Source of the DNA: Diphasiastrum complanatum
Lineage: Eukaryota > Streptophyta > Lycopodiopsida > Lycopodiales > Lycopodiaceae
Direction: 5' to 3'
Assembly: GCA_029204225.1 (NCBI GenBank)
Contig: CM055109.1
Span: 21,474,405-21,538,404 of the forward strand
DNA length: 64,000 nt
Made by a program: the position numbers and the translations under genes. Positions within the stretch are counted from its first letter, which is position 1, and each line of letters opens with the position of its first letter. Shown in pieces: positions 50,776 to 62,562 of the stretch. Below the pieces are notes generated by a model. It was not told where the DNA came from and did not search any database. It saw nothing but the letters and a program-made list of their open reading frames with translations.

Positions 50776-51560
50776 GGCGCAACAATTAACCTACCGACCT
50801 TGATATAATTTGATTTCTACTTGGCTTAGAATATTGTTGATCTATTCTAGTCTAAGACTACGGCTAGGCTATGTTGCGGGGCCTCTAACCTAAGTTGATC
50901 GAATTTAATCTAGCTATTCTGATCTAACCGTGCTCTAAGCCTAATCTATCTAAAAAAATTGGACTTAAGACTATCTAATCTAGATCTATGTAATCCAATC
51001 TATTTAACGATCTATTTCTAAGAAAGTAATCTAATCGTAGATAAGCTACTCTACAGATTGTGATCGACTATCCTAGGACTAAACTAGCCCTAAGTCTATC
51101 GTAGTTGATCTAATCGATCTAGCCACTCTAAGGTCTATTCAATTGACTGCTTAGATCTAAAATACCTAATTTAAGTTAATCTATCTACTATGGTCGGGGT
51201 CATGTCATTGAACGTTATCGATCTATTTTAAATTTACTCTATCTAGCTCAAGCTTAATTAATTACCTAACTAATCTATCTGAATTAAGGCTATCTAGCCT
51301 ATGGCTATACCATTGAACCGCTAATCCTTATGAAATTAATCTAATCTAGCCTAATTATCATATCCTAATGATTATCTACTATAGATCTAACTAGGTCGCC
51401 TAGGATCTGGACTTCTAATTACCTAGTCCTACACTACCATTAACGACTAACTACTCTATGTTATCGTCAATCCTAATCTACAACTATTGAACGTTCCTAG
51501 ACAAAGATGAACTAAACTATATCTACCTAATATGTCTAATGTGGTGCAGATGATTCTTCA
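50776..51560. repeat. Degenerate CTAATCTA-rich low-complexity stretch
   Basis: Nearly 800 bp in which short words such as TCTAATC, ATCTATC, GATCTA and CTAGCC recur irregularly. It looks like a decayed short-period satellite. No open frame of note. Confidence 0.6.
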
Positions 51561-52422
<862 letters not shown>

Positions 52423-53680
52423 ACCATCTTGGTGTCCCATGTTAAGTGCACGGTGCATGCATCATCATGGTGCAGTAATTTGCATGATTCAAAAAAAACC
52501 TCCCTTCCACATGAGTGTTCGTGTTCATCCCACATGCACTCATATTGCATTTTGGCTTTATGTTGCATGTTGCTTGAATTATTACTTGCATGTATTTTGA
52601 AACTAGGACTCACAAGTACTTTTCATTTACTAAAGCATCCCCAAAATTTTAGACACCTCTTTTAACATGGACTTTTTCACAAACTTCATTGATGCACCTC
52701 ATCACATAGTCTTGCTTTTGCAAGGCAAGGCCAAAATGAAAACGACTTTAATTATCATGCATTGAGTGCATGTTTTTAAGATGACTACAAACTAAAAGCA
52801 ACTATCATCTACTAAAGTGATCTCCATATATGAGCATGGTCTTGGCCAATGCTTAGGCACTTCCTTTAACATCAACGTTTTTACAAACTTCTTTCACCAA
52901 TATGAACATAGTCTTGGCCAAGAAAATACACATCATTCACCAAAAATTATTGTCCTCAATGAGACCTTTCTTCTCTAGGTTTATAGTCAAGCATGCTCAA
53001 TAAAAAATTGTCCTACATTAAGTTGGAAGATTCATGAGTGAAATTCAAACTTTGAATCATCTCATTAACTCATTTTTGCAGCAATAAAAATCAGAAAAAC
53101 CACAATTTGGTCCAACATTTTTATTTTTGACATGTACTTTGCTCACCCATTGGTGGTCTAGATTTCAATCCACTCATGTTTATGTAGACAAGTTTTTTTT
53201 TTTATGACAATTTGCAAAAGGATTCGATGACCACAAAGAACTATAGAGTGAAGTCTTATTTCTCACATGCAAAATCATTGACAAGACGATCTAGGAACAT
53301 CAAAAGTCCTTGTATATGTTTGCAAAATCTCTTATTTCTCACATGCAAACTCTCTTTGAGGCTTAATGTAGAAAAGCTATTTTCAAAGACATAACATTCA
53401 TGAAAGATGCCATAGATCACAATTAGGCTTCAAATTTGAAAGTCGCATATTGCATTCCCCATAGATAGTAACACTTCCATGCTTTTAAATAGTGTATAGA
53501 GAGCTTAAATTCTTCACAACATATTTCATGACAGATTTTCATAAGAAATCTAGAGAATTTTATAATGTTTGACTCATTTATTCAACTTTTTAATAGCTTC
53601 TTAAAAAATGATCTTTATATGACATTCACTAAATTTGAAAAAGCTAATGAGCCCTTGAAGGACATTGAACTGCAAATGAG
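52423..53680. other. No gene recognised
   Basis: AT-rich sequence with recurrent words such as TCACATGCAAA and CTTGGCCAA, but no coding or element boundary that I can support. Confidence 0.4.
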
Positions 53681-53705
53681 TGTGTGTGTGTGTGTGTGTG
53701 TGTGT
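53681..53705. repeat. (TG)12 microsatellite
   Basis: It lies exactly at the left edge of the second half of copia C2. Confidence 0.95.
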
Positions 53706-53706
53706 T

Positions 53707-55275
53707 GCATCGCTGCCCAAGAGATTCTAGGCCAAAGTTGTCTCCACTGTAGTTTACGTCCAGAATAGATGTTCGACCAAGGCCCTCTCAGGCAAGACAC
53801 CCCACGAGGTGTGGACAGGCTGTAAGCCTTCTGTGAAGAACCTAAGAGTGTTGAACTTCCAAAGTCTCAAGACCATCCTAATTGGATATACTTTATCTGA
53901 TAATACATACAAGCTGTATGATCCTGATACTCAGCTCATCTTGTATAGTCGGGATACAATCTTTATTGAGGATCAGTTCGTTGACATCAAAGGCAAGGAT
54001 ATTGCTCCAAGAGAACCTTCATCACCTGCCATTGATATGACTGTCCGAGCTTCTGGCTCAGACGTGTCCATTGTCAACCCACTTTTTGACAGCGAATCAG
54101 AAAAAGATGTTGTTGCTACCCAGCAACAAGTCCCAGGAGTGGTTCATTAGTCAAATCCTCCCAAAAAATCAAGTCGAGTGCGCACACAGCCCACAAGGTA
54201 TACTCCTGAGTCTCCGTGTCTTTTGATATAGGAATCGACGACAGTCAAAGAGGCACTCAGCCAACCAAACTTTGATCTCTGGAGAGAAGCTATGGACAGA
54301 GAGTATTCCTCTCTGATCAAGAACCAGACGTGGTCACTAGTCGAAGCTCCTATTGGCTGCAATATCATTGATTGCAAATGGATCTTCAAGATCAACTACA
54401 ACGCCAATGGAGCAATTGATCGTAGGAAGGCAAGACTAGTAGCACGAGAATTCACTCAGATCTCCAATGTCACCTATAGTGAGACTTTCAGTCCAGTAGT
54501 CAAACATTCGTTGATCCGAGCCCTCCTATCTTATGTTGCAGCTGCCGACCTTGAGGCACATCAACTTGATGTACAAACAGCTTATCTGAATGAAGTTATA
54601 CAAGAAGACATCTACATGATCCGGCCCAAAGGATACATTTTGGAAGGTATGAAGAATCATGTTTGTAAGCTCCACAAAGCACTTTATGGCTTGAAATGGT
54701 CTGCCAGAGCTTGGTTTTAGAGGATCAACACATTACTCATCGAACAAGGATTCCAACCAAGCACTATTAATTGCAACGTCTATTCCAAGTCAGTGTAGCA
54801 ATCTTTCATTATCATCACCTTATATGTGGATGATACGTTGCTCTTCAGCAACAATACCAATTTGGTCAAGGATTCTAAGCAGATTCTATTTTCAGAGTTC
54901 AACATGACTGATCTGGACAAAGCTCACTTTTGTCTGGACATTCAGATCCACAAAGATAGAACGAGACGACTGATTTACATCACTCAACAAAGGTATCTTC
55001 ACAATGTTCTTAACAGACACAATCTAATGAATTGTAAGTTCTAGGCCTACATTTGTAGAAGGACCAATGTCCCCAAACCAAGCAAGAAGAAGAGCGGATG
55101 AGAGAGTATCATTATCAATCGATACCTGGATCCCTCATGTACGCAATGGTCTGTCCAAGACCATATATCTCTTTTGCAGTAAGCTCACTCAGCCAATATA
55201 TGGCTAACCCTAGCATTACCCATTGGAAAGCTCTCATAAGAGCCATGAGGTATATTCGAGCTAACATGGACTAGT
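53707..55275 (+). pseudogene. Copia C2, integrase C-terminus and reverse transcriptase
   Basis: Starts within the integrase core (ASLPKRF, stop, AKVVSTVVYVQNRCSTKAL, KTPHEVWTGCKPSVKNLRV), then LIGYTLSDNTYKLYDPDTQ, the acidic linker and RT: LSQPNFDLWREAMDREYSSL, DCKWIFKINYNANGAIDRRK, QLDVQTAYLNEVIQEDIYMI, KALYGLKWSARAWF and the YVDD box LYVDDTLLFSNN (about 54825). Several stops occur (54150, 54230, 54718). It ends at MRYIRANMD near 55275, just before RNase H. Family and orientation match the C2 first half at 44336-46575; about 70 integrase residues are missing between the halves. Confidence 0.88.
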
Positions 55276-55279
55276 GCAT

Positions 55280-55700
55280 CTGCTGCGACAAAGTTGTAGG
55301 AGTTCACCATTTCTAACACTCTCTCTTGAACCTTGCATCTTTGTACGTTCAATCCAATTGTCTTTCTTTGCTTGGCAAAGAGTGGCTTGTCGAGCGGCTT
55401 CGTGAGCAGATGTGCAATCATGTCTTATGACTTTATGTACTAGATCTGGAGCTCTCCTTTCGAGATTAAATCTCGAATGTGATGGTACTTCAGAGGTATG
55501 TGCTTTGTCTTTGAACGGAAGACAGGATCCTGGGATAGATAGATGGCACTCTGAGAGTCCATCATCATTGTGCTTGGCCCTTCTTGTGGTATCCCGATTG
55601 CCTCCAGCATCATCTGCAGCCACACTACCTCATTCGCCACCTTTGAAGTTGCAACATATTCAACTTTGCAAGAGGATTGAGCCACCAAGGTTTGTTTTTT
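55280..55700 (-). pseudogene. Copia RNase H remnant
   Basis: Minus strand: KKQT-LVAQSSCKVEYVATSKVANE (a degenerate 'VALSSTEAEYMA'), VWLQMML, STMMMDSQSAIYLSQDPVF and KTKHIPLKYHHIRDLISKG, then, after a frame change, MIAHLLTKPLDKPLFAKQRK. The acidic DSQSA is present, and the first Glu is kept in KVEY. It sits directly beside Gag of the same orientation, with nothing in between for protease, integrase or RT. Confidence 0.85.
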
Positions 55701-55729
55701 GCATATCCAGCTGATTGCAGCTCTGCACG

Positions 55730-56110
55730 CTATTGTACATCCTCCAGTCTCTCATCAGTGACAAGACTGACTGCTTTGTCGAATGTCATATCTGGTGGAC
55801 TCAGTATGAGCATTCTCAGCGGCTGATAGGACATCAGTAGAGATTTCATGAAGTACATCAGCTGATGTGGTGTTGGGACCTGGTGCTCCTGTCCTGATGC
55901 AGCGAGCTGAGCAAAGATCGTTCTAATCTTCTCAACATGCTGATCCAACTGGTTGCCATCCCATCGTCTGGATTGCAGGTAATTGTGAAGCTGCAGTCCT
56001 CACTTCATACTTCTGTTTTAATCTTTTCCACGCTCCATGGCTGCTTTCGCAGTCTTCAATCTACATGAGTAGATCTTCATTTATGGACTAAACGATGATC
56101 GCCATTGCGC
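55730..56110 (-). pseudogene. Copia Gag remnant
   Basis: Minus strand: AWKRLKQKYEVRTAA in one frame, then LDQHVEKIRTIFAQLAASGQ, MYFMKSLLMSYQPLRMLILS and TFDKAVSLVTDERLED. This is the UBN2-type Gag pattern ('W..L...Y......L...L......S..ehi..i..i...L...G'). With the adjoining RNase H it forms a gag-RNase H deletion product of a copia element, cut at its 5' side by the C3 LTR at 56156. Confidence 0.78.
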
Positions 56111-56155
56111 ACTCATCTTTTCTGATCCATTCAGCTCTCCTCGGGTCTCCCTCTG

Positions 56156-56719
56156 TGTTGGAGAGAGAGGGAAGAATAAATGACGAACATGAACGAGAAA
56201 CGAACTTGAACAAGAAACGAACGAGAAGAGAACTCAAACAAAAAATGTTCGTGTGCAGCGGAATGAGTTACTTGATTCTCTTCATAAGCATGACTACGCC
56301 TATTATAATGAAGAGAACTTTAGATATAGAATCACAGTCATTCTAGATTACGTAGCCAAACATTTAATGGATAAAGCGCTAGATGAATAATTTGTCGTGA
56401 ATTGCAAGACAAATTATCTGTCGCGAATGATTCACAAAGAGGTAGACTGTGCTCAACTGATAATTAGTCGAGAATTATTCGTGAAAAACAAGACTAAAAG
56501 TTGATCGTCTATTATCAGAAAGAGCAACTAGAAAGAGACAAAATGAAGAACAAGCATAGCAATATTAATATAGATCTGAATGCAGAACAAAGAGCTGTAT
56601 CAAATTAAGTATATCATGTATACAAGTTAATAATGAGAGCACAATACAATAGCGGACGAAACCCCGTGCCCTATGAAGCTTTATTTTGTCTGTAATGAGG
56701 AATGAAACCTCTTCTCTTA
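56156..56719 (-). repeat. 3' LTR of copia C3, left part
   Basis: Starts TGTTGGAGAGAG, as in the C1 LTR at 7887, and tracks that LTR to near 56700 (shared words include ATGTTCGTG, GATTACGTAGCCAAAC, ATAGCGGACGAAACC). It is interrupted at 56720 by element B. The last five bases, TCTTA, are the target-site duplication. Confidence 0.85.
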
Positions 56720-57551
56720 TGTGAAAAATGCAAAAATAAGCTTGGTAGAGGCCAAAAATCTTGTATATAGATAAACACACATGTGTGGAGCCTGTTTCCA
56801 CATGTGAAAATACTGTACTTGTCATGTACCATAATCATATAGGTTGTACATATGATTTAATTCAAGTTCTAGTGGCTAAAAAGGCCAAAACCTAGTTTTC
56901 TAGACATAGGACACATGACATCAATCTATTGATTGCATGAGCCACATCTTTTGGTTAGGTGTCATATCACATGTGTAGAGGACATCTCACATGTGTGGAA
57001 TAAGCTGAAGTAGGCAAATTTTGACTTCTAGAAGATTTCCAAGTAGATCTCCATATAGAAGGAAAATGGACCAAAAGTGCTCAAAATAGAAGGTTTTGTC
57101 CAACCGTCAGTTTTGCATGATGAATCATCATATGACAAAGCACTTTCACACATGTGGGATCAGAGGGATTACCAGTACCACGAGCTCCCACTTATTGTAT
57201 ATATAGAGCCACATTTGGCCATAATCAATGTGAGACACCAATCTTGGTTTTGGGAGCAATTTTGAGTGATTCTCTCCATTTGTCTACATTTGTTTTGATT
57301 GTTTTGAGGTTATATCAATGTGTACTTGATTTTCAGGTTGGAGTCCGTACTCAGACAGTGTTTCACACGTGTGAAACCATAAAGTACACTTACCTTCAAT
57401 TGATGATTGTTCTTGTTAGGATTTTGTGTCTAGAATTGATCTAGATTGATCTTGATCTGAAGTAGATCGATAGATCAAGTAATCTGACAACCAATCCCTC
57501 TTGAGGATCAGATTAGGATCCACTCTTGGTCCTTTTTGTACTTTTTGCACA
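56720..57551 (+). repeat. 5' LTR of element B
   Basis: 832 bp, starts TGTGAAAAATGC, ends TTTTGCACA. It has a TATATATAG box at about 57198-57206 and six CACAYGTG-type palindromes, four of them upstream of the TATA box; the full TTCACACGTGTGAA is at 57362-57375, downstream of it. Confidence 0.93.
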
Positions 57552-57564
57552 TGGTATCAGAGCC
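57552..57564 (+). other. Primer binding site of element B
   Basis: TGGTATCAGAGCC, abutting the 5' LTR. A further palindrome TTCACACGTGTGAG lies 160 bp downstream at 57724. Confidence 0.9.
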
Positions 57565-59223
57565 TAGTACAAGAGGTTTTGTTGAAATTGATAGGGTTAA
57601 TCCAAATCAAAGCCAAAATTAGCAGTTTTTTGGAAACTAGTCAAATTTTGTGTAGCGAGTTGGATTTGATAGCTATCCTCAAAATTTTTGGTCCAGATCT
57701 TGTTGTGAGCTGTAGGAATCCTTTTCACACGTGTGAGACTGTACAGCTCCGATTTTGACTGAGAAATTTCAAAAATTTGTAGAATTTGACTCACATACCC
57801 AATTTGAGTGATTCTTGGTGCAAAATCAAGCATTTTCTATAGAGAATCTAATCCCTTGATTCTTGGATTAGATCAGCCAAGAAATTAAATTTGAAGCTTG
57901 AATTAGGTGCATTGATTGATTATCTCTGATTTTTTGAGTGCATGTTGAAGTTGAGAGAGATTTTGCTAAAACTCATAGATTAAGGAGTGATATGCAATGT
58001 GAGAGGTTGAAATCCATTGTACCATCACTCTAGATTTGTTCAAGAGTGATAGGGTCAAGTTTAGAAGCATCAATTTGCTAGAAAACATCCTTGGATCTGT
58101 CCTCCAAGTGAAACCTTTGAGAGTTTCTAGTGCATACAGAGCATCTATGCAAATCTTTTGTAGAATTTGACATAGATTGGCTTAAATTGAGAGTTTTATA
58201 AAAGAGATTGAGGTCCAAGTCACATTGTTTAACCCTACTCAATTTTTTTGAGTGACTGTAAGGTTTGAAAAGAGTCATTAAGGTGTCTATGGAAAATGTG
58301 TAGAGAGAGATCCAATTTTCTAAGAGTTCCTTCCTTTGTAGAGGGCAAGATCCAGAGGCTCATTTTGTGTTGTTATTGGTCGAGAGTTTGTCTCTTCCTA
58401 AGTGATCAAATCTTTCTAAGTGGCATTAGCTCTTTGAAGCACAATATCTTAGTGAGAAAAATCACAACTTTTGATTTTGAATTACATTTCAAGTCTTAAA
58501 AAGTAGAGTAATTGGTGGAATCCAATAGGAGTGATTGAATTCAATTTGTTGAGCAAAAATTGACATAGTATGTATGAAACTCAAATTAGTTCTATTCAAC
58601 TTTCTTTGTGAGATTGTGAGGGTCAATTTGTGATCCCATTTGATGTCTAGAATGAGGAGGAGTCCATATTTGAGTATTCATGCATGGTTGAGATCTTTGT
58701 GAATCTCTAGTTGTCTAATTTTTAAGCTTTGTGAAAATTTGGTGGTATAGTTTGTTTTTAAATCAAATCAAATTCATTCTAAATCTCAAGAGTGAGATTA
58801 TTTGGGTCAAGAGTGAGTCCAAAAGAAGTGATTAAGTTTGATTTTCATGTGTTTGAAACAAAACCCATCTTTTGTTCAAGAATCTCATGTGTTGAGAGAA
58901 CTAGTCAAGTGAAAAGGAAAATCTAGGTGTCAAATCTTTTCATATCCATTTCAACTTTCAAAAGAAAGAGTCATTGGCATTTGATGAGTCCAATAGGAGA
59001 TTGGATCAGATTTCTTTTGTGATTTGATTCAAAGATTGTGTGCTTTTGTCTTAGTGATCAAAGCAAAGTTTCCAAGTGACTAGTCATTAGTGTGAAGATT
59101 GATTCTTAGGTTTGTGACTAGATCTTTTGTAGATCATTCTAAATTATTGAAGATGTTCAAATCTAGTCTCTTGAAAGTCACAAATTACATTTGTAGAATC
59201 ATATCACAGGTTTTTTTTTTCAC
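57565..59223 (+). other. Long leader of element B
   Basis: About 1.66 kb between the PBS and the open frame with no recognised protein and many in-frame stops. T-rich, with a TTTTTTTTTT run just before the ATG. Confidence 0.6.
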
Positions 59224-60522
59224 ATGGCATCAATAGGTGGCATCCTATTGAAGGAAAGAAAGGATCCTAAGTGCAACCTTTGTGGCAAGGGAGGATATAT
59301 TTTCTCAAGATGCTACAAAAAGAAGACCAATCCATCCAAGAAGAACCAAATCAAGGGGGCCGAGGTGAAGGATGGAGCTTCAAGTTCGAAATGCAAATAC
59401 AAGAAGGACAAGTCCAAGGAAAGGTGTTTCCTTTGTGGAAAGGTGAATGAGGCTTGGAGTCTCACAAGGACTTGCAAGATTTGTCTTCAAGAGTCCATCA
59501 CAACACATGTCAAATCTTTTGAAATTTTTCATTTGGAAGTGCATTGTTTGGTTCAAGATGCAAAAATAGATGTCACTTTCATGAAAGTAATTTGGATTTA
59601 TTTTATGTCCTTGGAAAGTATTTTGCTTGGAACTTTGGACAAATTCAAACTTATTGTTATTATCCAAGAGAAATCAATCAAGAATAAGGAGCAATCACAA
59701 AATGAAAATAGTTTCATTTATGCTCTCATGTCAACTTATGCAGAACCATTTTGCTTTGAGGAGATTTTTGTATCTCAAAGGTGGATTAAGGCAATACTAG
59801 TTGAGCGTGATGCCTTAAAATATAGCAAAGCGTGTTTTCCTTGTAAACTTACATTAGATATGAAGTCAAGAAAATGGAAATGTCTTCATAATGCAGGATC
59901 TTTTGGTTTCAATAAGATCATGAATGATGTGTTCATTCATAAAGATGAAAATTGTAAGTTTTCAATCTTAAAGGCAAGTTGTAAACTTCTTATGAGAATA
60001 AGTGAAGCATCCAAAGTGGACACTTATATCCATAAGCAAGTAGTTAGCCTTATTGAGATGGAAATACCTTTTGATTTCAATATTGGAAAAATCATGCCAA
60101 GTTGTGGTGATTTTTGGACTTATGTTTCTAGCATAAGTAATCTTGATAATCATAGGAAGTGCATATTGAATGGTCATACTTGTTGTGATCATTATGAGAC
60201 ATGGAGGTCACGGATCTCCATCAAGAAGGAGCATCATGAAGAGGATCTTAAGGAGTCATCTCAAGGTTCAAGTGTGCCAAGGATTGAGGAGGAGAGGCCT
60301 TCTCAAGTTGTGATTCCAAAAAGAAACTCAAGAAACATGGTTGAACCCATGTGGCTCACATTTCAAGGGAAAGAGGAGCATATCTCATGTGGAGCAAGCC
60401 TCAAGGTCAAGCATCTACATGAAAATTGGAAGGAATCAATTTTGGAGGTGCTAGGATGGTGCAAAGCTCTCAAGCTCATCAAAGATGTCAACATCAAAGA
60501 AGCACTATCATGGATATGGTGA
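59224..60522 (+). CDS. Element B single open frame, Gag-derived zinc-knuckle protein of unknown role
   Basis: 432 codons without interruption. MASIGG at the start resembles the Gag start MTSMGG of copia A; the capsid part is then absent and the protein goes straight to a knuckle, CNLCGKGGYIFSRC (residues 17-30), in which the zinc His is Tyr. Residues 44-58 (KGAEVKDGASSSKCK) match the copia A linker, and a second knuckle start, CFLCGK (68-73), loses its pattern. From about residue 90 I see no certain match; around 180-280 there are faint RT-like echoes (QRWIKAILVERDALK, IHKQVVSLIE). The last 100 residues are charged and unmatched. It may be a neutral relic that happens to stay open, or a maintained element protein. 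Confidence 0.65.
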   Translation: MASIGGILLKERKDPKCNLCGKGGYIFSRCYKKKTNPSKKNQIKGAEVKDGASSSKCKYKKDKSKERCFLCGKVNEAWSLTRTCKICLQESITTHVKSFEIFHLEVHCLVQDAKIDVTFMKVIWIYFMSLESILLGTLDKFKLIVIIQEKSIKNKEQSQNENSFIYALMSTYAEPFCFEEIFVSQRWIKAILVERDALKYSKACFPCKLTLDMKSRKWKCLHNAGSFGFNKIMNDVFIHKDENCKFSILKASCKLLMRISEASKVDTYIHKQVVSLIEMEIPFDFNIGKIMPSCGDFWTYVSSISNLDNHRKCILNGHTCCDHYETWRSRISIKKEHHEEDLKESSQGSSVPRIEEERPSQVVIPKRNSRNMVEPMWLTFQGKEEHISCGASLKVKHLHENWKESILEVLGWCKALKLIKDVNIKEALSWIW

Positions 60523-60645
60523 TTTCAGATCAACATCAAGCTCATTGGCTGAACTTCACACCTTTTGAGCCAGCAAAAACCAATTCAGCCCATGGAGTCA
60601 AGTTCAAGATCATCATGTCTTCCATCAAGCTAGATTTTTGAGGAG

Positions 60646-61479
60646 TGTGAAAAATGCAAAAATAAGCTTGGTAGAGGCCAAAAATCTTGTATATAGATAA
60701 ACACACATGTGTGGATCCTGTTTCCACGTGTGAAAATAGTGTACTTGTCATGTACCAAAAATCATATAGGTTGTACATATGATTTTATTCAAGTTCTAGT
60801 GGCTAAAAAGGCCAAAAACTAGTTTTCTAGACATATGACACATGGCATCAATCTATTGATTGCATGAGCCACATCTTTTGGTTAGGTGTCATATCACATG
60901 TGTAGAGGACAGCTCACATGTGTGGAATAAGCTGAAGTAGGCGAATTTTGACTTCTAGAAGATTTCCAAGTAGATCTCCATATAGAAGGAAAATGGACCA
61001 AAAGTGCTCAAAATAGAAGGTTTTGTCCAAAGGTCAGTTTTGCATGATGAATCATCATATGACAAAGCACCTTCACGCATGTGAGATCAGAGGGATGATC
61101 AGTACCACGAGATCTCACTTATTGTATATATAGAGCCACATTTGGCCATAATCAATGTGAGACACCAATCTTGGTTTTGGAAGCAATTTTGAGTGATTCT
61201 CTTCATTTGTCTACATTTGTTTTGATTGTTTTGAGGTTCTATCAATGTGTACTTGATTTTCAGGTTGGAGTCCGTACTCAGATAGTGTTTCACACGTGTG
61301 AAACCATAAAGTACACTTACTTTCAATTAATGATTGTTCTTGTTAGGATTTTGTGTCTAGAATTGATCTAGATTGATCTTGATCTGAAGTAGATCGATAG
61401 ATCAAGTAATCTGACAACCAATCCCTCTCGAGGATCGGATTAGGATCCATTCTTGGTCCTTTTTGTACTTTTTGCCATA
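60646..61479 (+). repeat. 3' LTR of element B
   Basis: 834 bp, preceded by a weak purine tract (GAGGAG). It ends GCCATA instead of the expected CA; the 5' LTR ends GCACA, so the terminal dinucleotide appears mutated. The end was set by the TCTTA duplication. Confidence 0.9.
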
Positions 61480-61484
61480 TCTTA

Positions 61485-62021
61485 GTCTCTTCTTCACTCA
61501 CTTGATCATCTGATCATCATCATATAACTCTCTCTATATCGAATACACGAATGGTATCCGATATATATATATATATACATAATATTATAGGTGTGCAGAT
61601 GTGAAAGTACAGAGTGGATGTGCTGTCTATAGGAGATCATGGGTGGCTGCAATCATTGTCCAATCTGCTAGCGCAACTGCATGGAGTGAGCATAAAAAGG
61701 GTGCGACGTCAGCCAGTGCTGAAGTGAACGTTGGTGATGATGCGAAAAGTGGGTCACTCTTAAGAATGGCCTTAGGATAAGATTTACAGGGTGCCTTAGC
61801 TTTTAGGGCACCTTTGACATTCTGTAAGATAGTGTCCCCCTTTTCGCCTGTCACCATAACCTGTGTAAAAACACAGTGTTCGCGATTCTTCCTCCCTTTA
61901 TTCGTTTGTGCAAATTTGCGTGTAAATATGCAGGCTGCGTGACAACATTAGTAAATATGCAGCAAGAATGGAGGCAGATTAAAAAATGGAATTTAGGAGA
62001 GTAGAAGGAGTAAATCCAACA
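61485..62021 (-). repeat. 3' LTR of copia C3, right part
   Basis: Resumes the C1-type LTR after element B and runs to CCAACA at 62021, followed by the polypurine complement (TCACCCTTAATCTGG). A TA repeat lies at 61560-61575. It contains a hairpin insertion of about 123 bp absent from the C1 copy. Confidence 0.88.
61733..61855. mobile_element. Foldback/MITE-like hairpin inside the C3 LTR
   Basis: Ends are imperfect inverted repeats of about 30 bp: GGTGATGATGCGAAAAGTGG on the left, and on the right the complement of GGTGACAGGCGAAAAGGGGG; an inner stem GGTGCC/GGGCACC lies in the centre. The C1 LTR has only GGTTGTCAC at this place (about 8735-8743). No clear target duplication could be defined. 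Confidence 0.6.
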
Positions 62022-62028
62022 CTCACCC

Positions 62029-62562
62029 TTAATCTGGATCCATGAATGCCTTGATCAGACTGAGCAATGCACAAAATTTATTGTGTGCATTAATACTGAG
62101 TGCTTTCGTAAAAATGTCTGCAACCATGTCCTGCGTTCTGCAGTACGTTAAGCTTACGTCCCTGTCATGAACCTTGCCCTTGATGTACTGATATCTGATC
62201 TCAATGTGCTTACTCCTAGAATGAGATCTAGGATTGGCCGATAAGGCAATAGCACTTTGGTTATCACAAAACAAAATTGTGGGGATGTACTGATACAGAT
62301 TGATGTCTGACAACAAATTTCTCAACCAAAACGCTTCCTTAATAGATTGAGAAGTAGCAATGTATTCTGCTTTAGTAGAAGAAAGTGCGATAGAGGTTTT
62401 CTTACGACTGTTCCATGAAATAGGACCGTCGTTGAAGAAGAATGTAAATCCAGATGTATATTTACGATTGTCTCCATCTCCTCCCCAGCTTGCATCAGAA
62501 TAGCCATTGAGCTGATGAAGATTGTCGTTGCTAACATCTCCATAGCAGATACACTGGTCCAT
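62029..62562 (-). pseudogene. Copia C3 RNase H
   Basis: One uninterrupted 177-codon minus-strand frame: MDQCICYGDVSNDNLHQLNG, YSDASWGGDGDNRKYTSG, SIALSSTKAEYIATSQSIKE, FCDNQSAIALSANPRSHSRS and DMVADIFTKALSINAHNK. The catalytic residues SDAS, AEY and CDN are present (STKAEY has Lys for the usual Glu before AEY). It is the best preserved RNase H in the window. Confidence 0.92.

Larger units (their letters stand above)
56720..61479 (+). mobile_element. Element B, non-autonomous LTR retrotransposon
   Basis: Complete element of 4760 bp: 5' LTR 56720-57551, PBS 57552-57564, leader, one open frame 59224-60522, 3' LTR 60646-61479, flanked by the 5-bp direct repeat TCTTA (56715-56719 and 61480-61484). 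The LTRs differ at roughly 30 positions by eye, about 4 percent, so the insertion is not recent but is younger than the host C3 element. No intact protease, RT or integrase is present; mobility must have depended on a helper, and the shared Gag linker points to the element A family. Orientation is opposite to C3. Confidence 0.92.
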
